39,202 nucleotides of DNA from an uncultured Bacteroidia bacterium (GTDB lineage: Bacteria > Bacteroidota > Bacteroidia > Bacteroidales > Prolixibacteraceae), in contig CAIVGL010000005.1 of NCBI GenBank assembly GCA_903905505.1, positions 1 to 39,202 of the forward strand, written 5' to 3'. Each line of letters starts with the position of its first letter. Position 1 is the stretch's first letter. Of the stretch, positions 16,389 to 24,114 are shown one piece after another. Position numbers and translations under genes: made by a program. Under the pieces are notes generated by a model that was not told where the DNA came from, did not search any database, and saw only the letters and a program-made list of their open reading frames with translations.

Positions 16389-17882
16389 CTATTTTATAAT
16401 TCCTGACTGAAAATCACGTATAAATTTCTCTGGCACAACGGCCTCGTTAGTTGTAAAATCAAACAAAGATTGAATCTTTAGGTTTAACAGTTCAACTTTA
16501 TAATTGATTAAAGATTGTGCATAAGCCATCTTTTTATCGGATAATTGGACCTGGAAAAGATTTAGATCCATACTTGTCAAATCACCATTTTTATATCGCT
16601 CCAAGTTGATATCATAAGTAAGCTGAGAATTTTTCTGATTTTGAAGCGCAATCTCAATTTGATTTTTTAGATTCGTTAGATTTCGAACTACTTGTCTGAT
16701 ATCAATTTGTATTTGAGTCTGTTGGCTCGTAAGATTCAATTTCTGCGAATTGATTACAGCCTCCTGAGCTCTGATCCTTGCCTTACGTTGACCCCAATCA
16801 AAAATTGGAATATTAAAACCAAGACTAATACGAGGACTTTTTGTCGAACGATCAAAAATATTTGTCAGGGTTGGATCGTCCCCAAAGAGACCCATCGACA
16901 GCACCATATCACCTCTAAACTCATTGGATGCTTTTACCGTAATCAGATCGAATTGAGAAGTCTCCACATTGATCTGACGCTGGCGAAGTTCCATACGTGA
17001 GGCTAAACCATGCGCCAACGCTTTCTTTCCATCCACCACGATTGGAGTTACGGCCACGTCGGTCATCACCGAGATCTCTTTAATAATATCCATTCCAATA
17101 TATTGTTTAAACTGATCCTTGGCATTCTCCAAATTAACCCTAGCCGATTCAACACCAGACTTCGATGTCGATAAGTTAACTTCCGACTGATAGAGTTGTT
17201 CTTTTGCTGAAAGGCCAGCTTCTACCTTATTTTTTATGATCTCATGACTCTTTTCTGTATTAACAAGCTCTTCTTGCTTGATCGTTAAGCTCATTTGTGC
17301 GAGGTAAACATTATAGAAGAATTGAGAGACATTTTTCTCTAGCGTCAAACGCTGCATTGCATAGCTAAGCATCGCATTTTCATTATCCAACTCAAGATTC
17401 TTAATGCCCATCTTTGTCCTGTTATAGGTAAACAAAGGCTGTGTTAGACTTAGATTTAGGTTATTAAAAAAGGCCTTGTTCTCATTCGTAACACCAAAAA
17501 TTTCAGAGGAATTTGACTGCCAGCCCAATTGGTTCATAAGCGAAATCTTTCCATCTGTCAATAAGATAGGCTGATCAACTCTAAATGTACCTGCAGACGT
17601 AGTGCTCTTATTGGTAAACCATTGTGAGAGTCGCGTATCGAATTTACGACTATTGCTATAATCCAATGGATTAACATTCAAGGAGAACTGAGATTTCAAA
17701 GCAGCGCGCTGGGCGTTTAATGATTCAGTCGTACGTTCAAGATTATAAATTGAACTTTGTAAACTTGGGCTGCTCTGGCCTGCCAAATCTAAAGCTTGCT
17801 CAAGAGTAATAATCGACTGTGCACTGACCTGATTTAACACGAAGGTCAATAAGCAGAGGAGAATGAATTTATGATTCTTCAT
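16389..17882 (-). CDS. TolC family outer-membrane efflux protein
   Basis: Predicted trimeric outer-membrane channel with a periplasmic alpha-barrel. The 497-residue protein has a cleavable signal peptide (MKNHKFILLCLLTF through VSAQ, with QS following) and two repeats of the OEP pattern: LEQALDLAGQSSPSLQSS at the start of repeat 1 and FNIPIFDWGQRKARI opening the second beta part. Long Gln/Asn/Lys-rich helical stretches surround these (for example YNLERTTESLNAQRAAL and INSQKLNLTSQQTQIQI). Length is within the family range. It begins 16 bases after the ABC permease/M1-like gene, tying the ABC genes to the efflux genes in one transcript. Confidence 0.93.
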   Translation of the reverse strand: MKNHKFILLCLLTFVLNQVSAQSIITLEQALDLAGQSSPSLQSSIYNLERTTESLNAQRAALKSQFSLNVNPLDYSNSRKFDTRLSQWFTNKSTTSAGTFRVDQPILLTDGKISLMNQLGWQSNSSEIFGVTNENKAFFNNLNLSLTQPLFTYNRTKMGIKNLELDNENAMLSYAMQRLTLEKNVSQFFYNVYLAQMSLTIKQEELVNTEKSHEIIKNKVEAGLSAKEQLYQSEVNLSTSKSGVESARVNLENAKDQFKQYIGMDIIKEISVMTDVAVTPIVVDGKKALAHGLASRMELRQRQINVETSQFDLITVKASNEFRGDMVLSMGLFGDDPTLTNIFDRSTKSPRISLGFNIPIFDWGQRKARIRAQEAVINSQKLNLTSQQTQIQIDIRQVVRNLTNLKNQIEIALQNQKNSQLTYDINLERYKNGDLTSMDLNLFQVQLSDKKMAYAQSLINYKVELLNLKIQSLFDFTTNEAVVPEKFIRDFQSGIIK

Positions 17883-17898
17883 AGTATGATGTATTCTA

Positions 17899-20800
17899 TT
17901 AATTTATTTTAACCAGTTTAACTGCATCGGCATAGATCGCGCGAGCCTTCGTGAGATTAGACAATTCAATTTTAATGGAATCGGGAGATAAATGATATGA
18001 TCCAATCTCTATCCAACCAGAATCGTTATTTTTCATCTCCACAATCTGATTATCCTTTCCATCGTCATGGAAGATGGTAAAATGATAATCTTCATTCGAA
18101 AGCTCTTCACGACCCCATCCAGACTTAATCTTAGGAAGATAAGCCGAGACTTTATAATACCCTGGAACTTTAACGGGTACGTTCCAGATCGCCTTTCGAT
18201 CACCTATTCCACCCTTGAGGTAATAAGCCGACCGAATTTGTTTCCCATAAAATTGCTCATTTGTGGTCAGAGTCCATTCTACTGGCGGATTCCAGAACAA
18301 CAAACCTTTATACTTAATCTCTTGTCCACTTTTTCCGTTCGCTCCAGATGAACGAAGCACTCCAGAACCATCAGCTTCAGAAGGGATCAATAATCTCTGA
18401 ATTAAACTATTCGATTTTGGCTGACTAAGTTTAAATCCGCGATCTTCATTATCTAAGATTATTTCGTTGGCTTCAACACCTTCTGTATAAGCGACTACCT
18501 GGTCATCATCCACCGCCTGTAAGGTCTCATCGATATCAATTTTTCCAAACTGCTGTGTAATACTTGAAGGTATATTATGAGAAGCAAAGGTGTTGATTGT
18601 AATAGAACGAGGTTCACGGTTAAACAAATAGGTAATCTTTCTTGATACTTTTCCACCAATAAGAACTGTCTTTTCTATGTTGTCATCTGGACTTCCAGCA
18701 CCGCCACGTCTTCTGAACCCTCCTCTACCGCTGCTACCCATTCGAAATGTCACCGAGACAGCCCCTGGATCGTTCTCCGTATTGGTTATTACAAACGAGA
18801 CCATGGTTTTAATCTGATCATCCTTCTTGAGCTTGGCAGTGGTGATATGCGTAACAACATAGCCTGGCAATGACTTTGAGCTATACCAGGTAGGTAGATA
18901 TTGATTCAGGTCAAGACTAAATGAGCTTTTAAGCTGTTCGTTCAAAACATCTACAGAGCTCGATTCAAACTTCTTCTGATCAATATAACGATGGATAAAC
19001 TCATCGAATTTATCAGGCCCAACAGCACCTTTCATTAAAGCGAATAAGAAACCACTCTTCGTTAAAATTACATTGTTGATGATATCGGGATCGGCTTGCT
19101 TATCTAAAATCTCGGCAAATGAAGCATCCTGCAAGGCTATATTTCCCTTTTCAATCTCCGAAAGACCAGTAAAACTGCGCATAAATGAGCTACCTGTCTC
19201 GGTGGCTGCTTTAGATAAATACGATTCAATGGCCCTATTGACAATCGGATATTGATCTGATTTGAGATACGTCAGATACGTGTAATAATTGGGAAAAATG
19301 AAATACGGATTAAGTTCCTCCTGAGGTGGAGAATAGGAGCCAATATGCATCATCGGACCTCCCATACCCATTCTTGATGGTGAGGTCTTACTGCTTAAAA
19401 GTACATCATTTACAAAGCGTTTAAAGTAGTTCTCTTCAGTCTCCTTAGGACTAATCGTCTGATTGTCGTAACCTCCATAACGTTCAGAAATCCTTTTCTG
19501 TTCGGCGAAATTCGTACTTGACAGTTTAAATCCACCTTCAGGTAGATAGACCGTCTCAGGCTGAACCTGCTCTCCAGCACCAGTCCAAACATGACTAAAG
19601 GAACAAAATTGCACGGGTATCTCTACAAGATTTAAGCGTTCGTATGGATAGGTAAAACGAACTTTAGCTTCCCAAGACTTACGCAAATCGCGAATCACAG
19701 GCTTAATAGAATCTTTTAAGATCTTGAAAAATGGATCAAATGTATTATGACCTTTTAGGAAATTAAGGCTGTAATTCACCTTATCCACAACGATTGAACG
19801 TGATTCATATTTTCCGACAGCCAAGGATATCTGTGGCAATTTATGTTCAGGGGCAAATTCGAAGGATCCATTGCCATCATCTGTAACTTTTCCTTGCGAG
19901 ATTGCTTTAAGACCAGTACTAGTTTTCACGCGAAGATGAAAATCAATGAATTGCATAGTTTGCCATTTTAAACCAACAGAGGAATAGGTTATGCCGGCCA
20001 TTGGATACCAACGTGTTTCAGGGGTGAGCAATAAGTAATCGGATCTTACAAAAGCGTGTTTTTTGTCGGCAATGCCATTCCCACGTTGCAGCCATAGATC
20101 GAGACGCTCACGATTCATATCTAAATAACACAACGACTCATCAATATCCCCTTGGTAGGAAATTTTCAACGTCAGCTCTGAACCTTTTTGCAAGGGTGCA
20201 TTGGGTGTGACTTTTATAATCTGAAGATCTCTGGTATAATTCGCTCCACTAAGTGCAGTAATCGACAATCCAGGATTTAAGGAAAGAACAAAGCTTGTTA
20301 AAGGATCTGCAGATGGATTTGTCAAGGTAATCGTCGCTTCTCCGACAATTTGTTCACCCTTATGTTCAAGAACAATATCGCACTTTTTAATTTCTGCATT
20401 CGCGCTAGTTGCATAGTTGTTGTTTAAGGACAACATCTGAGCACGATGAGCATCGTAGTTGTTTATCTTGGTGATATATTTCACCCCTAAACCAATACCG
20501 AGCGAAAGAAATACCACACTGGCGACCATGGTAACCTTGCGAACAAATGTCGACTGAGGCAGACGCTGCAGCAGTAGGATCGTCAGACTAATAAATCCTA
20601 ATCCCAAGAATAAGTATATTCCACGATGAATTAAAATCTCACTAAGTGATCCAAAACCAACAAAATCGGAAAAGGTCATTGGCAAATGGAATGCCATATA
20701 ATCAAACAAGTAATGATATACGTTTTGCAGGTAGAATAGTGTGGCAGCAATATACCCAAGCAGAATAACAAAAGTAACTGCCTGATTTTTAATCACCGAC

Positions 20801-21306
20801 ATCAAGAAAAATGAAAATCCAAGAATAAAGATCAGCGTTGGCAAGCTTATCAGCAAGAAATAATAGAGGTAGGGTGCTGGTGAAAATTGAGTAAAAATAG
20901 AGCTTATATTAAAAATAGCTACCATGCCTAAGGCCACAAAATTGAGCATAAAAAACACCCAGACATTCCCAATTGTTTTACCAATAACGTAGTCCGCATT
21001 GGTCATCGAACGCATGTAAATCACCTCTGTGGTATCTAACTTCTTATCTCGTTTCAAGAAGTCTGAAGCTAAGAAGACCGCAATAATAGCTTGTGCGATA
21101 TTGATGATATAGAGATTTACAAACGGAACCATCGCAGGCAGAGCAACCATGTCGCCCATCGGCCATCCGATGCTTGTCTGTGTAAACAAGTTAAAAACAA
21201 AGACAAAGATCAGGGCCAGGATAGAGAAGATTCGAAAGAACCAACTTCTAAAGAGTGTCTTTGATTCGTACTTCGATACCGTTAAAATATTATGAATTGC
21301 TTTCAT
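17899..21306 (-). CDS. ABC-2-type permease fused to a degenerate M1-aminopeptidase-like domain and a golvesin-like C-terminal domain
   Basis: A 1135-residue fusion. Residues 1 to about 280 are membrane-embedded with about six helices (first near WFFRIFSILALIFVFVFNLF), as in ABC-2 permeases. From about 290 a large soluble part follows the M1 aminopeptidase plan: an N-terminal beta domain (IVLEHKGEQIVGEATITLTN; RSDYLLLTPETRWYPM), a central part with FTYPYERLNLVEIPVQFCSF, and a helical region to about 850. The M1 zinc motif HExxH with a downstream Glu is not found where it should occur (after about residue 570), so proteolysis is unlikely. The last 110 or so residues (KVPGYYKVSAYLP, NNDSGWIEIGSYHL, ARAIYADAVKLVKI) resemble golvesin-like beta-sandwich domains. 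The gene lies 57 bases after the ATPase and 16 bases before the TolC-type gene. Related permease/M1 fusions are known in Bacteroidetes; their substrates are unclear. Confidence 0.82.
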   Translation of the reverse strand: MKAIHNILTVSKYESKTLFRSWFFRIFSILALIFVFVFNLFTQTSIGWPMGDMVALPAMVPFVNLYIINIAQAIIAVFLASDFLKRDKKLDTTEVIYMRSMTNADYVIGKTIGNVWVFFMLNFVALGMVAIFNISSIFTQFSPAPYLYYFLLISLPTLIFILGFSFFLMSVIKNQAVTFVILLGYIAATLFYLQNVYHYLFDYMAFHLPMTFSDFVGFGSLSEILIHRGIYLFLGLGFISLTILLLQRLPQSTFVRKVTMVASVVFLSLGIGLGVKYITKINNYDAHRAQMLSLNNNYATSANAEIKKCDIVLEHKGEQIVGEATITLTNPSADPLTSFVLSLNPGLSITALSGANYTRDLQIIKVTPNAPLQKGSELTLKISYQGDIDESLCYLDMNRERLDLWLQRGNGIADKKHAFVRSDYLLLTPETRWYPMAGITYSSVGLKWQTMQFIDFHLRVKTSTGLKAISQGKVTDDGNGSFEFAPEHKLPQISLAVGKYESRSIVVDKVNYSLNFLKGHNTFDPFFKILKDSIKPVIRDLRKSWEAKVRFTYPYERLNLVEIPVQFCSFSHVWTGAGEQVQPETVYLPEGGFKLSSTNFAEQKRISERYGGYDNQTISPKETEENYFKRFVNDVLLSSKTSPSRMGMGGPMMHIGSYSPPQEELNPYFIFPNYYTYLTYLKSDQYPIVNRAIESYLSKAATETGSSFMRSFTGLSEIEKGNIALQDASFAEILDKQADPDIINNVILTKSGFLFALMKGAVGPDKFDEFIHRYIDQKKFESSSVDVLNEQLKSSFSLDLNQYLPTWYSSKSLPGYVVTHITTAKLKKDDQIKTMVSFVITNTENDPGAVSVTFRMGSSGRGGFRRRGGAGSPDDNIEKTVLIGGKVSRKITYLFNREPRSITINTFASHNIPSSITQQFGKIDIDETLQAVDDDQVVAYTEGVEANEIILDNEDRGFKLSQPKSNSLIQRLLIPSEADGSGVLRSSGANGKSGQEIKYKGLLFWNPPVEWTLTTNEQFYGKQIRSAYYLKGGIGDRKAIWNVPVKVPGYYKVSAYLPKIKSGWGREELSNEDYHFTIFHDDGKDNQIVEMKNNDSGWIEIGSYHLSPDSIKIELSNLTKARAIYADAVKLVKIN

Positions 21307-21363
21307 AGCGAGGCGATTAAAGGTTCAGACAAACAGGAAAAAAGAAGCTGCTGAGCTAGTTGA

Positions 21364-22260
21364 TTAGATCTCATGCCAGTGCTGATTAAGTTCATGTTCC
21401 ATAAAATTTACGTAGGCATGCTCAAGGTTCGGCTCAATCTGTTCCCCTTTATAGCCATCGATAGTTTTGGCTACAACTTGAACTTCCCAGCCCTCTTCTG
21501 ATGGGATAGATGAGATAATCGGGAACTTATCTTGTATATCGTAATATTCTGTCGCAGTAGCGCTTATGCGCCATACGTTCCCCTTCGCTTGATTGATCAA
21601 TAGTTCTGGTGATCCTTTAAAGGCTAAAACGCCTTTATTCATAAGTGCCATATCGGTGCATGTGCTGGAGATATCACCCACGATGTGAGTCGATAGGATA
21701 ATCACCACATCACGCTCGCTAATCCGGGTCAATAGGTTTCTAAATCGAATACGTTCTTCAGGATCGAGGCCTGTTGTTGGTTCATCGACAATAATGATTT
21801 GAGGCTCACCGATTAGTGCTTGAGCGATACCCAATCGACGTTTCATACCTCCAGAGAGATCGTTAGCAAAGCGATTACGAGCTTCGTAAAGCCCCACTTC
21901 TTCGAGCATTTTCTCAATGGCATCTTTACGCACAGAGCTCTGATTCATACCCGATAGACGGGCAATATAGTCTAGAAACTCATACGTACGTAGTTTGGCA
22001 AAGAAACGGAAATCCTGAGGGAGGTATCCAAGCATGGTACGCACCTCTTTTCTATTCTTCTGCAAATCGAGGCCATTTACGAGTATCTGACCGGAAGAAG
22101 GTTTTGCTAGTGTTACCAAAATCCGCATGAGGCTTGATTTCCCAGCTCCATTCGGGCCTAAGAGACCGAACATCCCATTCTCGATGGTCATGGTAACATC
22201 TTTCAGTGCATGGTTCCCATTGGGATAGACCTTATTCAGTTCGTTGATTTCGATTTTCAA
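21364..22260 (-). CDS. ABC transporter ATPase, first gene of the hybrid RND/ABC operon
   Basis: A 298-residue stand-alone nucleotide-binding subunit of the ABC-2/CcmA class. Motifs: A-loop Tyr in NKVYPNG, Walker A GPNGAGKSS (35-43), Q-loop LPQDF (80-84), signature LSGGMKRR (135-142), Walker B IIIVDE (155-160), D-loop GLDP, switch His in STHIVGD. A C-terminal extension of about 90 residues follows. The run ERIRFRNLL just after GLDP recurs almost exactly in the ATPase domain of the RND fusion, so the two ATPases are close paralogues and could form a heterodimer. The immediate membrane partner is the permease/M1-like protein 57 bases downstream. No clean TAnnTTTG promoter was found upstream. A 12-base perfect palindrome (22360-22371) lies about 100 bases before the start. 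Confidence 0.95.
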   Translation of the reverse strand: MKIEINELNKVYPNGNHALKDVTMTIENGMFGLLGPNGAGKSSLMRILVTLAKPSSGQILVNGLDLQKNRKEVRTMLGYLPQDFRFFAKLRTYEFLDYIARLSGMNQSSVRKDAIEKMLEEVGLYEARNRFANDLSGGMKRRLGIAQALIGEPQIIIVDEPTTGLDPEERIRFRNLLTRISERDVVIILSTHIVGDISSTCTDMALMNKGVLAFKGSPELLINQAKGNVWRISATATEYYDIQDKFPIISSIPSEEGWEVQVVAKTIDGYKGEQIEPNLEHAYVNFMEHELNQHWHEI

Positions 22261-22359
22261 ACTTCAGACGTATTATAAGCTTAGGTAAAGTTCTGATTTT
22301 AATTGATCTTTGGACACATCTCCACCCAAAAGGTTTAATCGGATTAACATATAAAAATA

Positions 22360-22371
22360 CAAATTAATTTG
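22360..22371. repeat. 12-base palindrome upstream of the hybrid efflux operon
   Basis: CAAATTAATTTG is its own reverse complement and lies about 100 bases before the first gene of the operon. It could be an operator half-site arrangement, but it is short and A+T-rich, so chance is a fair alternative. Confidence 0.2.
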
Positions 22372-22425
22372 GTGAGAAACAGACTCCACGAACGTCTAAA
22401 TTCCAGAAGCCATTTAGGGGGATCG

Positions 22426-22720
22426 TTAGTAGATCTGATCCGCCATCGACAGACTATAGAGATTGTCGGATTTCATCAGTTGAGCAGGGGTTCCGCTCGC
22501 TTGAATTCGGCCATTTTCAAGGACATAGATGGTATCGCAAAGGCGAGCGATTTTTACGCGATGGGTAACTAGGATCACACACCTCAAAGCCTTTGTGGAG
22601 GTAAGAAAGCCAAGAACCAGATTCTCCATATTTCGATCCATGGCTGAAGTGGGAAAGATTAACTTAAACAGGTCCTACCTATTCCTTGCAATTACCTTTA
22701 AAATATTAGGCTTTTCCTCT
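22426..22720 (-). pseudogene. Remnant of a peptide/bacteriocin-type ABC exporter (C-terminal ATPase end)
   Basis: The minus-strand frame ending at 22426 reads TSAMDRNMENLVLGFL, VILVTHRVKIARLCDTIYVL, ENGRIQASGTPAQLM and DNLYS. This matches the end of an exporter ATPase: D-loop (usually TSALDRNTEN), H-loop THR, and the C-terminal tail. An ATG occurs inside the D-loop, but the match continues upstream of it (KLIFPTSAMD, with the Walker B acidic residues deleted). It then meets an in-frame TAG, and beyond that only a faint IARNR-like trace of the IARA segment remains. Walker A and the membrane domain are absent. The VTHR...LCDxIYVLENG style is that of Bacteroidetes peptide exporters, many carrying C39 peptidase domains. 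It is a decayed gene, not a working 71-residue protein. The upstream edge is approximate. Confidence 0.75.
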
Positions 22721-22787
22721 TTAGTGATTGCAAAAGAAATCTTGTTTTGTATTTTGAAATTTGTTTTGGTTGACAATTTATTTTTTT

Positions 22788-22871
22788 AACCGCGGAGATA
22801 ATGAGTACACAGAGGTACGCAGAGTAATATTTTGCCCAGCGAACCTATGTGCACTCCTTGTCTCCTTGGTT
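22788..22871. repeat. Imperfect inverted repeat, two 27-base arms
   Basis: Arm 1 (22788-22814) begins AACCGCGGAGATAATGAGTA and arm 2 (22845-22871), read on the other strand, begins AACCAAGGAGACAAGGAGTG. The arms agree at most positions and are separated by 30 bases. The GCGGAG...ACACAGAG wording resembles a palindromic intergenic repeat seen in many environmental bacterial genomes. Its outer end touches the stop codon of the small PLDc_N-like gene. It is G+C-richer than the surrounding A+T-rich DNA. No transposase is nearby. It may mark the scar that joined the decayed exporter to the accessory patch. Confidence 0.65.
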
Positions 22872-23055
22872 ACAATTTATTCTTTAAGTATATATAATAA
22901 ATTAAAGAACCAACAAATGGTATGATACATACTAAAAATAAATAGTTTGTTTTTATCCTTCTTGTAAACACTCTACTTTTTAAAATATCAATTACTGTAA
23001 GTATGACAAAAGTCAACATGAATAATAAAATTAAGTAGATAATTATGTCTTCCAT
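22870..23055 (-). CDS. Small two-helix membrane protein, PLDc_N-like
   Basis: A 61-residue protein with helix 1 around IIIYLILLFMLTFVILTVID and helix 2 around LFLVCIIPFVGSLIYYIYL, ending in KNKL. The second helix has the Pro-Phe-Val-Gly-x-x-x-Tyr pattern typical of the PLDc_N (phospholipase D N-terminal-like) family of tiny membrane proteins. In Bacteroidetes such proteins are often found beside small secreted or lipoprotein genes. It lies 12 bases downstream of the Cys-rich lipoprotein gene on the same strand, so the two are probably cotranscribed. Its function is unknown. Codon use is A+T-rich like the rest of the patch. Confidence 0.65.
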   Translation of the reverse strand: MEDIIIYLILLFMLTFVILTVIDILKSRVFTRRIKTNYLFLVCIIPFVGSLIYYIYLKNKL

Positions 23056-23067
23056 GGTATGATAAAA

Positions 23068-23793
23068 TTAATATACTGCAGAAATATAAACACACGCCGC
23101 TGTTTTTGATGTAAAACAACTTGCCCAACCTACAATAGGGACATCACAAATAAATTTAGATAAGCCATTTGCATCAATTGCATTCGAGAAACACGTATAA
23201 CATTCCATAAAACTTACATTCCCATTCCTATTGCCATCGCATGCGTTTTGGCTCTGTAAAGACTTTAGTTTATTAGACTTTCTGATTGATTGATATTTAA
23301 TAATTAATTCTACTGGTGGACTTTGGCATTTCCAAGACTTTATGAGATTATTACTAATTTCGATTTTAGAGTGTGAAAAATTATCATAATTTAAATCGAT
23401 CATTTCTACGTTGCCTGTTAAAGTATTCAAATCAAAATCAACCAAATTTACAAAGTTTAGTGCATAAGAATATCCGTGTGGCAAAAAACTTGTAGTTTTT
23501 AAATCGACAACTTCAACAATTCCTACTTTTTTACCTCCTTTTAGAATAGGAATTTCTAATACTGATATTTGATCAGAACCATTACTAATTAATTTAGATT
23601 TAATGTCATTATAGGAAATTTTACCGTAAATTTCAATTTTATCTTTAGATCCTAAAAATGTTTTTGATTTAAGAAAACTGCTAATTACTGGGTCTTGGTT
23701 CTCAACAATTGTGACCCGATCCTTTTTAGAGCATGCTATGAAAATGGCACTTCCTAGTAATAGTATACTAATAATTAAAGATAATCCTTTCAT
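23068..23793 (-). CDS. Lipoprotein of unknown family with a six-cysteine C-terminal module
   Basis: A 241-residue protein. The signal ends in a lipobox FIAC (C21), predicting an outer-membrane or periplasmic lipoprotein. The middle (about 30-170) looks like a beta-rich soluble domain without recognisable motifs. The last 57 residues contain cysteines at 185, 198, 201, 216, 226 and 234, with a Gly/Ser/Ala-rich hydrophobic tail (VPIVGWASCF; AACVYISAVY). One other Cys lies at 156. This architecture resembles Bacteroidetes lipoproteins whose Cys-rich tails recall small bacteriocin-like peptides, but I do not recognise a named family. Neighbours are the PLDc_N-like protein and the decayed peptide-type exporter. 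A GC-rich structured segment lies just upstream. Confidence 0.65.
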   Translation of the reverse strand: MKGLSLIISILLLGSAIFIACSKKDRVTIVENQDPVISSFLKSKTFLGSKDKIEIYGKISYNDIKSKLISNGSDQISVLEIPILKGGKKVGIVEVVDLKTTSFLPHGYSYALNFVNLVDFDLNTLTGNVEMIDLNYDNFSHSKIEISNNLIKSWKCQSPPVELIIKYQSIRKSNKLKSLQSQNACDGNRNGNVSFMECYTCFSNAIDANGLSKFICDVPIVGWASCFTSKTAACVYISAVY

Positions 23794-23855
23794 GATAATT
23801 TATTTTTAAGAATTTGAAAACCTAATTACACGTATTCCTTGATCTGATATACAGC

Positions 23856-23982
23856 ATCGTGCTTACTGTATAGGAGCAGCCCACTAGAAGATGGGAAGTT
23901 CCACCTTTTGGCTGCACCGGCGAGCTGTAATACCTTTAAAGTTTTCGAGACAGAAGGATGAAGTAACCCGGTGCAGCTTTTT
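23856..23982. other. GC-rich segment with competing stems, possible structured RNA or leader
   Basis: This is the main content of the 320-base gap 23794-24114. Against A+T-rich flanks there is a compact G+C-richer block. It contains a hairpin ATACAG/CTGTAT near 23859-23881, GCAGCC at 23876-23881 that can pair with GGCTGC at 23910-23915, and a perfect 10-base stem GCTGCACCGG (23911-23920) with CCGGTGCAGC (23968-23977) followed by TTTTT. The two longer pairings share GCTGC, so they exclude each other, as in attenuators. On the plus strand the T run would end a short RNA. On the minus strand the block lies about 60 bases before the Cys-rich lipoprotein start and could be its leader. It matches no RNA family that I can name. 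Confidence 0.4.
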
Positions 23983-24114
23983 AAACAAACTTATTATGTG
24001 CCCAATCAGACTTTAGAAAAATTCTCATGGCAAATATTTTTTAAATTAAAATCATGTTACAATTCTTGAGGCCTAAGATCTAGTAATTTGAGAACACTTA
24101 TTTATAGTATAAAA

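Noticed and set aside
22261-22425. A sigma-ABfr promoter before the efflux operon
   Set aside because: TTTG at 22360-22363 on the minus strand has no TAnnTTTG at the right spacing, so no promoter is called.
22426-22641. A functional 71-residue protein
   Set aside because: It is the tail of an ABC exporter ATPase. Its ATG falls inside the D-loop and the match continues upstream past a stop.
23856-23982. Integron attC site or known riboswitch
   Set aside because: The characteristic attC core sites and the conserved cores of the TPP and cobalamin riboswitches were not found, so it is left as an unnamed structured segment.
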